Source: Actinomycetes bacterium (GTDB lineage Bacteria; Actinomycetota; Acidimicrobiia; Acidimicrobiales; CADCSY01). From it: a DNA stretch of 35,249 bases. Position numbers and translations under genes: made by a program. The DNA lies in NCBI GenBank assembly GCA_025464025.1, contig JAODBP010000054.1, positions 1 through 35,249 on the forward strand, read 5' to 3'. The notes under the pieces are model-generated. The model saw only the letters and a program-made list of their open reading frames with translations, made no database searches and was not told where the DNA came from. This document shows, one piece after another, positions 23,418-32,029 of this stretch. How positions within the stretch are numbered: the first letter of the stretch is position 1; the number at the start of each line of letters is the position of its first letter.

Positions 23418-23942
23418 ATGATGAAGCGTGCGACCTTACTCATCCCTGCCGTCATCGCCATCGCCCTCGTCGCCGGCTGCGGCGCCGACGACGGTGCGGC
23501 CACGACGGCGAGCGCATCTGCCTCCGGCACCCCGTCCGAGGACTGCAACGTGGTCGACGGGACGACGGCGGCCCGCGACGCCGAGGTCCACGTCGACCTC
23601 GACGAGTACTCGATCAAGGTCGACGCCACGTCGGTCTCGGCCGGGAACGTGGAGTTCCACACCACGAACGACGGCGACGAGCCCCACGAGCTGGTGATCG
23701 TCCGGGGGGCCAGGCCCGCCGACCTCACGATCACCCACGGGGGCCTCGACGAGAAGGCCCTCCCGCCCGGCGCCGAGGTCCTCGGTGAGATCGAGCCCTT
23801 CACCGGGAAGGGCGAGGTGTGCAGCGGCGTGTTCGCGCTCACCGCCGGCGACTACACCCTGCTCTGCAACGTCGTCGAGCCCTCGGGCGCCAAGCACGCC
23901 CACGCCATGGAGGGGATGGTCACCGCCTTCACGGTGAAGTAG
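23418..23942 (+). CDS. Cupredoxin-domain lipoprotein
   Basis: This is a 174-residue protein. The lipoprotein signal (MMKRATLLIPAVIAIALVAGC) gives a lipidated C21, followed by an Ala/Ser/Thr linker. The rest is a plastocyanin/azurin-like beta fold with candidate copper ligands H90 (EPHELVIV), C150 (YTLLCN), H160 or H162 (KHAHAM) and M164 or M167 in the expected order. It should be an exported electron carrier or copper protein at the outer face of the membrane. The start could be 23418 or 23421. It ends directly against the convergent dapC stop with no gap. Confidence 0.85.
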   Translation: MMKRATLLIPAVIAIALVAGCGADDGAATTASASASGTPSEDCNVVDGTTAARDAEVHVDLDEYSIKVDATSVSAGNVEFHTTNDGDEPHELVIVRGARPADLTITHGGLDEKALPPGAEVLGEIEPFTGKGEVCSGVFALTAGDYTLLCNVVEPSGAKHAHAMEGMVTAFTVK

Positions 23943-25055
23943 CTACTGGCCGAGGCGCTCGGCCACGAGGCCGAGGCGCTCGTCGGGCTGCACCATGGCG
24001 ATGCGGACGTAGCCGGCGGAGCGCGGGCCGTAGAAGTCGCCGGGGCTGACGAGGGCGCCGGCTTCCTCGGCCAGGCGACGGGCGAAGGCCCACGCGTCGC
24101 CACCCGGCGCCTCGAGCCACAGGTAGAGGCCGCCGCCCGGCATCGCCACGTCGACGTCGTAGGCGCGCGACAACACGTCGCGGAACTCCTCGAGCCGGTG
24201 GCGGTAGCGAGACGCCTGCACCTCGACGTGCTCGTCGTCGGCCAGCGCCACGGCCGCCGCGTGCTGGGCCGGGCCGGGGACCATGAAGCCGGCGTGCTTG
24301 CGCAGCTCGGACAGGTAGGCGACGAGGTCGGCGTCGCCGGCGTAGAAGCCGACTCGCAGGCCGGCCAGGTTCGACCGCTTCGACACCGAGTGCACGGCGA
24401 GGACGCCGTCGAGCCCGGACTGGAGGACGGTCTGCTTCGGACCGGACCAGGTGAACTCGACGTAGCACTCGTCGGAGAGGACGAGCACGCCGTGGTCGCG
24501 GCCCCACGACGCCACGGCGGCGAGGTCGTCGAGGTTGCCGGCCGGGTTGCCCGGCGAGTTCGACCACAGGCACAGGGCCCGGGCGGCATCGGCGGGGTCG
24601 ACCGTCGACAGGTCGAGGCGGAACTCGTCGTCGACGGCCACCGGGACGGCTCGGCAGCCGGCGAGGATGGCGCCCATCTCGTAGGTCGGGTAGCTGACCG
24701 CGGGATAGAGGACCGTGTCGCGGTCGGGCGTGCGCAGCTTGAGCCAGTGGGGCAGCCCGGCGACCAGCTCCTTGGTGCCGATGCACGCCGCGATCTGCTT
24801 GGGCCCGACGTCGACGCCGAGCCGGCGGCTGAACCAGTCGGACGCGGCTTGGCGCAGGGCGACCGACCCGATCGACGCCGGGTAGCCCCGCTCGGCCCCG
24901 GAGCCGGCCAGCGCCTCGAGCACGATGGCCGGCGGCGGGTCGCACGGGGTGCCGACCGAGAGGTCGACCATGCCACCTTCGTGCTGCTCGCAGATGGCCT
25001 GGAGCGGCGCCAGCTTGTCGAACGGGTACTCGGGCGGGACGAAGCCTTGAGTCAC
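23943..25055 (-). CDS. dapC: Succinyldiaminopimelate transaminase
   Basis: This 370-residue class I/II PLP aminotransferase has its Schiff-base Lys near 223 (HSVSKRSNLAGLRVGF), SNSPGNPAG before it and LSDECYVEF for the cofactor Asp and Tyr. The opening FVPPEYPFDKL and the DLSVGTPCDPPP segment are typical of actinobacterial DapC. It makes N-succinyl-LL-diaminopimelate, the substrate of dapE. GTG 25055 overlaps the hflX stop (GTGA), which couples lysine synthesis to hflX translation. Confidence 0.92.
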   Translation of the reverse strand: MTQGFVPPEYPFDKLAPLQAICEQHEGGMVDLSVGTPCDPPPAIVLEALAGSGAERGYPASIGSVALRQAASDWFSRRLGVDVGPKQIAACIGTKELVAGLPHWLKLRTPDRDTVLYPAVSYPTYEMGAILAGCRAVPVAVDDEFRLDLSTVDPADAARALCLWSNSPGNPAGNLDDLAAVASWGRDHGVLVLSDECYVEFTWSGPKQTVLQSGLDGVLAVHSVSKRSNLAGLRVGFYAGDADLVAYLSELRKHAGFMVPGPAQHAAAVALADDEHVEVQASRYRHRLEEFRDVLSRAYDVDVAMPGGGLYLWLEAPGGDAWAFARRLAEEAGALVSPGDFYGPRSAGYVRIAMVQPDERLGLVAERLGQ

Positions 25056-26338
25056 GAAGCGACAGTAAACGCGGCGAACTTGCCGGCCGACGACTGGTCG
25101 AGCCGGGCCCGCAGCCGGGTCGCCGACTCCTCGTGGGTCTCGACCAGCACCTCGCCCTCGCGGTGGAGGGCGGCGAGCACGTCGCCCCGGTCGTAGGGCA
25201 CGAGCAGCTCGACGATCGTCTCCATGGCGCGGAGGCGGTCGGAGATCGTCTCCAGCAGCGCCTCGATGCCCTCGCCGGTGACGGCCGAGATGGCGACCGA
25301 GCCGGGGTGGCCCTCGACCAGGCGCTTGCCCTCGGTGGTGACGTCGATCTTGTTGAAGACGATCAGCTCGGGCACGTCGGCGGCGTCGATCTCGCGCAGG
25401 ACGGTGTGCACCGCGTCGATCTGCGCCTGCGGGTCATGCGCCGAGGCGTCGACCACGTGGACCAGCAGGTCGGACTCGGCCACCACCTCGAGCGTGGACC
25501 GGAAGGCCTCGACGAGCTGGTGCGGGAGCTTGCGGACGAAGCCCACGGTGTCGCTCAGCAGCACGGCCTCGCCGCCGGGCAGGTCGAGCCGGCGGACGCG
25601 CGGGTCGAGCGTGGCGAAGAGCCGGTCCTCGACGAGCACGCCGGCGTCGGTGAGCCGGTTGAGCAGCGTCGACTTGCCGGCGTTGGTGTAGCCCACGATC
25701 GACACGGTGCGGTTGCCGGCGCGGGCCCGGGTCTTGCGCTGGGTGCGCCGGGTGGCGGTGACCTGCTTGAGCTGGTCCTCGAGGTGGCTCATGCGCCGCA
25801 GGAGGCGCCGGCGGTCGACCTCGAGCTGGGTCTCACCGGGGCCGCGTGAGCCCATGGCGGCACCGGCCGAACCACCACCGGTGCCGGCCTGGCGGGACAG
25901 CTGGACGCCCCGGCCCCGCAAGCGCGGGAGGCGGTGGCGGAGCTGGGCCAGCTCGACCTGGGCCCGGCCCTCGGGGGTGCGGGCGTTCTGGGCGAAGATG
26001 TCGAGGATCACCTCGGTGCGGCTGATGGCCGTCCGGCCGAGCGCCTTCTCGAGGTTGCGCTGCTGGGCCGGCGAGAGGTCGTCGTCGAACACGACGGTGT
26101 CGGAGTCGACCTCGAGCGACAGCTCCTTCAGCTCCTCGACCTTGCCCTTGCCGATGAACGTGGCCGGGTCGGGGCGGTCGCGGCGCTGGAGGAGGCGGCC
26201 CATGACGTCGGCGCCGGCGGTGTCGACCAGGAGGGCCAGCTCGTCGAGGTGCTCCTCGGTCTCCTCCTCGGTGTGGGGCGGCACGGTGACCCCCACGAGG
26301 ATGATCTTCTCCCGGAAGGAGCGTTCGATCAGGGACAA
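25052..26338 (-). CDS. hflX: Ribosome-associated GTPase HflX
   Basis: This 428-residue protein has an N-terminal HflX subdomain (KIILVGVT...ATFIGKGKVEEL), a coiled-coil linker with the Gly-rich SRGPGETQLE motif, then a G domain: Walker A GYTNAGKST (about 214-222), DTVGF (G3) and NKID (G4). HflX splits stalled ribosomes under stress. TTG 26338 (LSLIERSFREK) is the likely start: it overlaps dapF by 10 bp, and residues upstream have no family character. The next gene, dapC, overlaps its stop. Confidence 0.93.
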   Translation of the reverse strand: MSLIERSFREKIILVGVTVPPHTEEETEEHLDELALLVDTAGADVMGRLLQRRDRPDPATFIGKGKVEELKELSLEVDSDTVVFDDDLSPAQQRNLEKALGRTAISRTEVILDIFAQNARTPEGRAQVELAQLRHRLPRLRGRGVQLSRQAGTGGGSAGAAMGSRGPGETQLEVDRRRLLRRMSHLEDQLKQVTATRRTQRKTRARAGNRTVSIVGYTNAGKSTLLNRLTDAGVLVEDRLFATLDPRVRRLDLPGGEAVLLSDTVGFVRKLPHQLVEAFRSTLEVVAESDLLVHVVDASAHDPQAQIDAVHTVLREIDAADVPELIVFNKIDVTTEGKRLVEGHPGSVAISAVTGEGIEALLETISDRLRAMETIVELLVPYDRGDVLAALHREGEVLVETHEESATRLRARLDQSSAGKFAAFTVAS

Positions 26339-27138
26339 GCGATCAGCCCTCGGTCCTCGGGGAGCGTGACGTCGGCGACGTGCACCGCGGGGCCGATGAG
26401 GAAGACCTCGTCGCCCAGCTCGACCTGGGCCGAGCCGCCCGGCATGTGGACGGTGACCCGCTCCCCCACCAGGCCCCAGCGGTGGGCGGCCCACGCCGCG
26501 GCGCAGGCGCCGGTGCCGCACGCCTGGGTCTCGCCCGCGCCCCGCTCGACGACCCGCATGGTGAGCTCGTCGTCACCCGGGCCGGGGAGGACGAACTCCA
26601 CGTTGCGGTCGACCATGGCGAAGGCGTCGGCCGCGGCGTCGAGCGACGCCCGGTCGGGATACAGCGCGACGACGTGGGGGTTGCCCACGCTGGCACCGAG
26701 GGTGTCCTTGGCCGCCAGGCCGAGGTCGGGCGCGTCGGCCTCGGTGATGGCGCCCATGGCCACCCGCACTTGCACGGTGTGGGGCCCGCCGGGACGGACC
26801 TCGACGTGGCGCAGGCCGGCGTCGGTCGCGACCACCAGGTCGACGTCGTCGGTGCCCCGCGACCAGGCGACCTCCTGGGCCAGGCAGCGGATGCCGTTGC
26901 CGCTCATCTCGGCCCGGCTGCCGTCGGCGTTGAGCAGCACCATCGTCACGTCGGCACTGCCGGTGCCGGGGCCGGCCCACAGCAGGCCGTCGGCGCCGAC
27001 GCCGGTGCGACGGTCGCACAGCGCACGCGCCTGAGCCGGCTCGATCGGCGACGTGCCCTCGGGGTCGAGGAGCACGAGGAAGTCGTTGCCCAGGCCGTGG
27101 TGCTTGCTCAGCTGCACCACACCAGTATGGGCGGTCAT
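26329..27138 (-). CDS. dapF: Diaminopimelate epimerase
   Basis: This 269-residue epimerase converts LL- to meso-diaminopimelate, the peptidoglycan and lysine precursor. The catalytic cysteines are C85 in MSGNGIRC and C207 in ETQACGTGAC. FXKXHGLGNDF is present as LSKHHGLGNDF near residue 10. A GTG a few codons into the gene is an alternative start. It overlaps hflX by 10 bp. Confidence 0.95.
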   Translation of the reverse strand: MTAHTGVVQLSKHHGLGNDFLVLLDPEGTSPIEPAQARALCDRRTGVGADGLLWAGPGTGSADVTMVLLNADGSRAEMSGNGIRCLAQEVAWSRGTDDVDLVVATDAGLRHVEVRPGGPHTVQVRVAMGAITEADAPDLGLAAKDTLGASVGNPHVVALYPDRASLDAAADAFAMVDRNVEFVLPGPGDDELTMRVVERGAGETQACGTGACAAAWAAHRWGLVGERVTVHMPGGSAQVELGDEVFLIGPAVHVADVTLPEDRGLIACP

Positions 27139-27258
27139 CGGTGCTGTGCTGAAGGTGATTCGACGGTTCGGCTCAGGCGAGCCAGACCGGGCACCGATGA
27201 CCGTTCGGCGCTCGGGCGCCTCACAAAGCCTGTGCTGATGGTTCGCTCGCGAGCTCGC

Positions 27259-29856
27259 TCACTGCCGTCGGAACCCCGGGTTTCGCAGGGGGACGACGTC
27301 GCCGCTCACCGGGGTCGGGTGCACGTCGCCGTGGGCGAGGAGCCAGGCGTCGAGCTGGGCCGGGGCCAGGGGCCGGGTGAGGATGTAGCCCTGGATGACG
27401 TCGCAGCCGAGGTTGGCCAGCTCCCGCCACGCCGCCTCGTCCTCGACGCCCTCGGCGACGACCCGCAGGCCGAGGTTGCGGCCCAGGTCGACGATCGAGC
27501 GCACGATCACCAGGTCGCTCTGGTCGGTGGCCAGGTGCTGCACGAACGACTTGTCGATCTTGATCTCGTCGACGGGCAGGCGGCGGAGGTGGGAGAACGA
27601 CGAGTACCCGGTGCCGAAGTCGTCGATGGCCAGGCGCACGCCCATCGACCGCAGCCGGCCGAGCACGGCCACGGTGCGGACCGGGTCGTTCATGATCGCC
27701 GTCTCGGTGATCTCGAAGGTGAGCGATGAGGCCGGCAGCCCGAGGTCGGTGAGCAGGCGCAGCACGTCGGCCGGCAGCTCGGTGTCGAGGATGTTGCGGA
27801 TCGACAGGTTCACGGCGACGTCGAACGGCCGGCCGTCGCGCCGCCACTGCCGGCACTGGCGCAGCGCCTGGTTCAGCACCCACAGCGTGAGGGGGCGGAT
27901 GAGGCCGGTCTGCTCGGCGATGGCGATGATCTCCTCCGGCGGCACCAGGCCGTGCCGGGGGTGGTTCCAGCGGACCAGCGCCTCCATGCCGAGCAACCGG
28001 CCCGTGGCCACGTCGGCCTTGGGCTGGTAGTGCACGGCGAGGTCGCCCCGCTCGATGGCCGTGCGCAGCTCGCCCACCAGGGCCAGGCGCTCGAGGCTGT
28101 AGGTGTCGTTGTCGGGGTCGTAGACGTCGACGCCCCGCTGGCTCTCCTTGGCCGAGTACATCGCCACGTCGGCCCGCTGGAGGAGGATGGTGGCGTCCTC
28201 GCCGTGGTCGGGCCAGATGGCCACGCCGACCGAGCAGCCCACGTCGAGGTTGACCTCGGCGATGGCGAACGGGCGCTCGAGGGCGTGGCGGATGCCCTCG
28301 GCCGCGGCGACCGCGGCCTCCTCACCGGCCAGGTCGGGCAGCAGCACGGCGAACTCGTCGCCACCGAGGCGGGCCACCATGTCGCCGGCCCGGAGGATCC
28401 GCCGCAGGCGGTCGCCGATCTCCTGGAGCAGGAGGTCGCCGTTGTGGTGGCCCAGGGTGTCGTTGACCTCCTTGAACCGGTCGAGGTCGAGGAGCATGAC
28501 GGCCACCTTGGCGTCGCCGTCGCGCGCCTCGTCGAGGGCCTGCGCCACCCGCTCCTGGAACAGCATGCGGTTGGGGAGGCCGGTGAGGGCGTCGTGCAGC
28601 GCCTGGTGCTCCTTGTCGGCCACCTCGGCCCGGAGCTGCTGGATGAGGTGCCGGTTCTCGAGCGACACGCTGGCGTGGTTGGCCAGCGCCTCGAAGAGCT
28701 TCAGGTCCTCGGGCGTGAACGTCCGCAGCTCGCCCAGCCGGTTGGCCGCCAGCATCATGCCGAGGACCGTGCCGTCACCCCGGCGGAGCGGGGCGACGAG
28801 GGCGTCGACGGCACCGTACGCCGCCAGCTCGGCCCTGAGCTCGTCGTCGCGGATCGGTTCGGCGGCGAGGATCGAGGTGCCCTCGCGCTCGACGCGCTCC
28901 CACAGGGCATCTCGGACCGCCGGGGCGATCTCGAGCTGCTCGCTGTGGCCGAGCGTGGTGCGGATGTGGCCCTCACCGTCGGTCGACCCGACGAGGATCG
29001 AAGCCATGTCGGCCCGCAGGACGGCGCGCACCTGGCTCAGCAGCTCGCGCATCGCGGAGTCGACCTGGAGCGCCCGCCCCGTCCGGCGGGTGAAGTCGTA
29101 GAGCAGCTCCAGGTCGTCGTGCTTCTGCTGGAGGCGGGCGTAGGAGCGGTAGCCGATGAAGAGGATCGCGGCGACGATCAGCAGCAGCCACCCCGCACCA
29201 GGGCTGACCCAGAGGACGGCCACGGCCACCAGCGCGAGGCAGGCGTTGGTGAGGCTGACCACCAGGTTCGCGGCGAACAGCCGTTGCAGGTTGCGGATCG
29301 TCGGGCGGCCCTCGTACACGGAGATCGCCAGCGCGATCGCCGCGGTGACCACCATGACCGCCAACGCCACCGCGAACGCGGCACCGCCGAGGGCCTGCAC
29401 CGACCGACCGTCGTGGCCGCCGGCGATGAACCGGAAGAGCACCAGCGCCATCGACGTCTCGAGCAGGTTGCACGAGAGGTTGAAGGCCATCTTCATCAGG
29501 CCCTGCTTGCGGTGGAACCGCAGCGCCAGCCCGCCACCGACCAGGCGGGCGATGACGATCGCCGGCCACGTCGAGAAGAACAGCCCCAGGGCGAGGGGCA
29601 GCTCCATCAGCGTGAACGTGTACTGCTCACGTCGGAACTGGTAGTGGATGACGAAGATCTCCGACGCCGCGAACGCGGGCGCCAACATCCACCACTGGAT
29701 GCGGATCGGCAGGTCCTGCTCGAGCCACTGGTGCGAGCGGAACTCACCGAGCGCGAGTCCGAGCGCGGCGATGACGAGCGTCAGCAGCCAGATCCAGACC
29801 GCGGGCCGGTGGGCCCACCGCCCGGCCGGCACCGGGTTGTCGTTGCGCGTCGTCAT
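27259..29856 (-). CDS. Membrane GGDEF-EAL cyclic-di-GMP enzyme with GAF domain
   Basis: This 865-residue protein has an N-terminal membrane region (about 1-245, several helices), a GAF-like sensor (about 250-405), a GGDEF domain with intact RLGGDEF (about 495-501), and an EAL domain with EALVRW (about 623), ITET, DDFGTGYSS, IKIDKSF, AEGVE and QGY. All residues needed for phosphodiesterase activity are visible, and the GGDEF motif is also complete, so both synthesis and breakdown of c-di-GMP are possible. The signal for the GAF domain is unknown. It lies 50 bp downstream of the repeat-bearing subtilase on the same strand and may share its transcript. Confidence 0.94.
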   Translation of the reverse strand: MTTRNDNPVPAGRWAHRPAVWIWLLTLVIAALGLALGEFRSHQWLEQDLPIRIQWWMLAPAFAASEIFVIHYQFRREQYTFTLMELPLALGLFFSTWPAIVIARLVGGGLALRFHRKQGLMKMAFNLSCNLLETSMALVLFRFIAGGHDGRSVQALGGAAFAVALAVMVVTAAIALAISVYEGRPTIRNLQRLFAANLVVSLTNACLALVAVAVLWVSPGAGWLLLIVAAILFIGYRSYARLQQKHDDLELLYDFTRRTGRALQVDSAMRELLSQVRAVLRADMASILVGSTDGEGHIRTTLGHSEQLEIAPAVRDALWERVEREGTSILAAEPIRDDELRAELAAYGAVDALVAPLRRGDGTVLGMMLAANRLGELRTFTPEDLKLFEALANHASVSLENRHLIQQLRAEVADKEHQALHDALTGLPNRMLFQERVAQALDEARDGDAKVAVMLLDLDRFKEVNDTLGHHNGDLLLQEIGDRLRRILRAGDMVARLGGDEFAVLLPDLAGEEAAVAAAEGIRHALERPFAIAEVNLDVGCSVGVAIWPDHGEDATILLQRADVAMYSAKESQRGVDVYDPDNDTYSLERLALVGELRTAIERGDLAVHYQPKADVATGRLLGMEALVRWNHPRHGLVPPEEIIAIAEQTGLIRPLTLWVLNQALRQCRQWRRDGRPFDVAVNLSIRNILDTELPADVLRLLTDLGLPASSLTFEITETAIMNDPVRTVAVLGRLRSMGVRLAIDDFGTGYSSFSHLRRLPVDEIKIDKSFVQHLATDQSDLVIVRSIVDLGRNLGLRVVAEGVEDEAAWRELANLGCDVIQGYILTRPLAPAQLDAWLLAHGDVHPTPVSGDVVPLRNPGFRRQ

Positions 29857-29906
29857 GGAGAGATCCGGGCGTTTCCGCCCGACTCTAGAGAACTACGGAA
29901 CGTGCG

Positions 29907-31925
29907 CTACGTCCAGGCATGTCCGGTCCAGGCCTCGCCGGTCCAGGAGCCCCCGGTCCAGCTACCACCGGTCCACGAACCACCGGTCCACGAACCACCC
30001 GTCCAGCTCCCGCCGGTCCACGAACCACCCGTCCACGAGCCGCCCGTCCAGCTCCCACCGGTCCACGAACCACCGGTCCACGAGCCGCCCGTCCAGGAAC
30101 CGCCGGTCCACGAGCCACCGGTCCACGAACCGCCCGTCCAGGAACCACCCGTCCACGAGCCGCCGGTCCAGCTACCACCGGTCCAGGTGCCCTGGGCGCT
30201 GGTCCAGGAGCCACCGGTCCACGAACCGCCCGTCCAGCTCCCGCCGGTCCACGAACCGCCCGTCCACGAACCACCCGCCCAGGTGCCGTCGGCGTTGGTC
30301 CACGAGCCGCCCGTCCAGCTCCCGCCGGTCCACGAACCGCCCGTCCACGAACCACCCGTCCAGCTGCCGCCCGTCCAGGAACCACCGCTCGGGCTCGGGG
30401 TGCTGCAGACCGCGCCGGCGGGCGGGTTCGGCGGGCAGGGCGGTGCCGGCGGGCCCGACGGCGGCGGCGCGGGCGGCAGGTGCGCCGCCTCCCAGGTCTG
30501 GGTGCTGCCGCTCGGGACCGAGGTGAACAGCGCCTTCATGAGGTCGACCATGCCGGCGCCCTGGGCCGGGCCGGCGTTGGAGATCGAGTCGGCGCTCTTG
30601 CGGAGGACCGCCTTGACCTGGTCGGGCGTCAGCGACGGACGCTGGTCGAGGAGATCGGCCACGACGCCGCTGACGACGGCCGCCGCCTGCGAGGTGCCGG
30701 TGCCCTTGAAGTAGCGGTCACCGACCCGGGCCGCCGGGAAGTTCAGGTCGGCGTCGGACCCCGGCGCGCGGAGGCTCACGATCGACTGGCCCGGCGCCAC
30801 GACGTCGACCCGACGGGCCGAGGTCCCGGCCGGCGAGAAGGACTCGACGGTGTCGTCGTAGTCGGTGTCGGTGCCCTTGGTGTCGACGGCACCGACGGTG
30901 ATGACGAACGGGTCCGTCGCGGGGCTGCTGATGGGCGAGCCCGGCTTCTCCCCCTCGTTGCCGGCCGCGACCACGACCACGATCCCGGCGTTCCAGAGCG
31001 ACTCGACGCCCACGGCCAGGGGATCGCTGCGGTAGTCACCGGGGTTCGGCACGCCGAACGAGAGGTTGAGCACCCGGATGTTGGCCGTGTCCTTGTACTG
31101 GCGGATCCAATCGAGCCCGGCCAGGACGCTGAGCAGGTCGGTCGAGCCGTTGCGGCCGGCCGCCTTCACGCTGATGAGCTTCGAGGAGGAGGCCACGCCC
31201 TGGAAGCCGCTGCCGAGGAGGGTGCGGTCGTGCCCGGCGATGATGCCGCCGAGGTGGGTGCCGTGGCCGTAGCCGTCGACGTGGTTGGTGGCCGGGTTCG
31301 CCGCCTCCGCCGTGATGTCGGGGCCGTGCAGCACCTGGCCGGTGCCATCGAGGCCGGCGACGGTCGTGACGCCGGTGTCGAGGATGGCGACGCCGATGCC
31401 GGAGCCGTCGGCGCCGAGAACGTCGGCCACGTCGGCGCCGACCGCCTTGCGGACGTGGTCGAGCGTCGAGCCCGTCTTCGCCGCGTCGCCGTTGTTGCGG
31501 CGGCTGTAGAGCTGGATGGCCCGGTTGGGGGCCACGTCGAACACGCCGGGCGCCGTCCGGAGGGTGGTGACCCGGCTGGCGGGGACGACGGCGCTGAAGC
31601 CGTCGACGATGTCGAGGCGCCGCAGCACGTGGCCGCCGACGCCGACGACCGCGCGCTCGGCCGCGCCGGTGACGTCAGCCGTCCGGGTCACGACGACCTC
31701 GACGAGCTTGTCCGTCGCGGTGGCCCGGTCGGTGATGGCCGGGCCGCCGAACGACAGCACGACCAGGGCAGCGACGACCGCCGCCGCCATCCGCCGGGTC
31801 CAGGTCGTCCCGCGCGTCCACGTCGTGCCGGAGGCCCAGGTGGTGCCGCGGGTCCAGGTGGTGCCGCGGGTCCACGTCGTGCCGAAGGTCCAGGTGGTCC
31901 CGAGAGGGGCGGTGTCCGACGTCAT
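29907..31925 (-). CDS. S8 subtilase with N-terminal GTTWTx and C-terminal GGSWT repeat tracts
   Basis: This is a 672-residue protein. Residues 9-44 are six 6-residue repeats (GTTWTR and variants). A membrane/signal helix follows (MAAAVVAALVVLSFGGPA, 46-63), then an I9-like propeptide (about 73-140) and the protease domain with D183 (ILDTG), H221 (GHGTHLGG), N323 and S412 (GTSQAA), all intact. A Pro-rich stretch (483-503) leads to residues 514-672, about 27 GGSWT units in blocks of 6, 5 and 16, split by NADGTWA and SAQGTWT and ending GEAWTGHAWT. ATG 31925 includes the N-terminal repeats; an ATG at 31790 would remove them and start at the signal helix. The tract probably forms a surface beta-structure or wall-binding arm; that role is inferred. 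Confidence 0.9.
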   Translation of the reverse strand: MTSDTAPLGTTWTFGTTWTRGTTWTRGTTWASGTTWTRGTTWTRRMAAAVVAALVVLSFGGPAITDRATATDKLVEVVVTRTADVTGAAERAVVGVGGHVLRRLDIVDGFSAVVPASRVTTLRTAPGVFDVAPNRAIQLYSRRNNGDAAKTGSTLDHVRKAVGADVADVLGADGSGIGVAILDTGVTTVAGLDGTGQVLHGPDITAEAANPATNHVDGYGHGTHLGGIIAGHDRTLLGSGFQGVASSSKLISVKAAGRNGSTDLLSVLAGLDWIRQYKDTANIRVLNLSFGVPNPGDYRSDPLAVGVESLWNAGIVVVVAAGNEGEKPGSPISSPATDPFVITVGAVDTKGTDTDYDDTVESFSPAGTSARRVDVVAPGQSIVSLRAPGSDADLNFPAARVGDRYFKGTGTSQAAAVVSGVVADLLDQRPSLTPDQVKAVLRKSADSISNAGPAQGAGMVDLMKALFTSVPSGSTQTWEAAHLPPAPPPSGPPAPPCPPNPPAGAVCSTPSPSGGSWTGGSWTGGSWTGGSWTGGSWTGGSWTNADGTWAGGSWTGGSWTGGSWTGGSWTGGSWTSAQGTWTGGSWTGGSWTGGSWTGGSWTGGSWTGGSWTGGSWTGGSWTGGSWTGGSWTGGSWTGGSWTGGSWTGGSWTGGSWTGGSWTGEAWTGHAWT
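29910..30386 (-). repeat. 15-bp coding minisatellite (GGSWT units) at the subtilase 3' end
   Basis: About 29 tandem 15-bp units encode GGSWT (last two GEAWT and GHAWT), interrupted twice by 21-bp linkers. Units fall into types by Ser codon (TCG, TCC or AGC) and Thr codon (ACC or ACG), and on the plus strand show a partial 45-bp higher-order pattern. Such a tract can change copy number by slippage or recombination. Confidence 0.9.
31794..31901 (-). repeat. Six 18-bp coding repeats (GTTWTx units) at the subtilase 5' end
   Basis: Units encode GTTWTF, GTTWTR, GTTWTR, GTTWAS, GTTWTR and GTTWTR. The first five codons are strongly conserved and the sixth is mostly Arg. They precede the membrane helix and share the Trp-Thr core with the C-terminal tract. 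Confidence 0.85.
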
Positions 31926-31989
31926 GGTGCGGTGGAGCTCCTCAGATTCGACTCGCTGCGTCCGACAGAACGCGTTCAGTGACGAGTGT

Positions 31990-32009
31990 CCTGGTGCAGC
32001 CGCACCAGG
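31990..32009 (-). terminator. Hairpin between miaA and the repeat-bearing subtilase
   Basis: CCTGGTGC (31990-31997) and GCACCAGG (32002-32009) form a perfect 8-bp stem with a 4-nt loop, 20 bp after the miaA stop. There is no T-run, so termination is possible but not certain; it may instead lie in the subtilase leader. Confidence 0.45.
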
Positions 32010-32029
32010 GCCATCCCCTTAGCGAGTCA

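Noticed and set aside
29910..30386. CRISPR-like array
   Set aside because: The period is 15 bp, units are contiguous without unique spacers, and the tract is in frame in a subtilase gene.
27952..30714. Long plus-strand open frame with PVHEPP/PVQEPP repeats
   Set aside because: It is the complement of the GGDEF-EAL gene and the GGSWT tract; no start signal or conserved domain, and its length reflects high GC.
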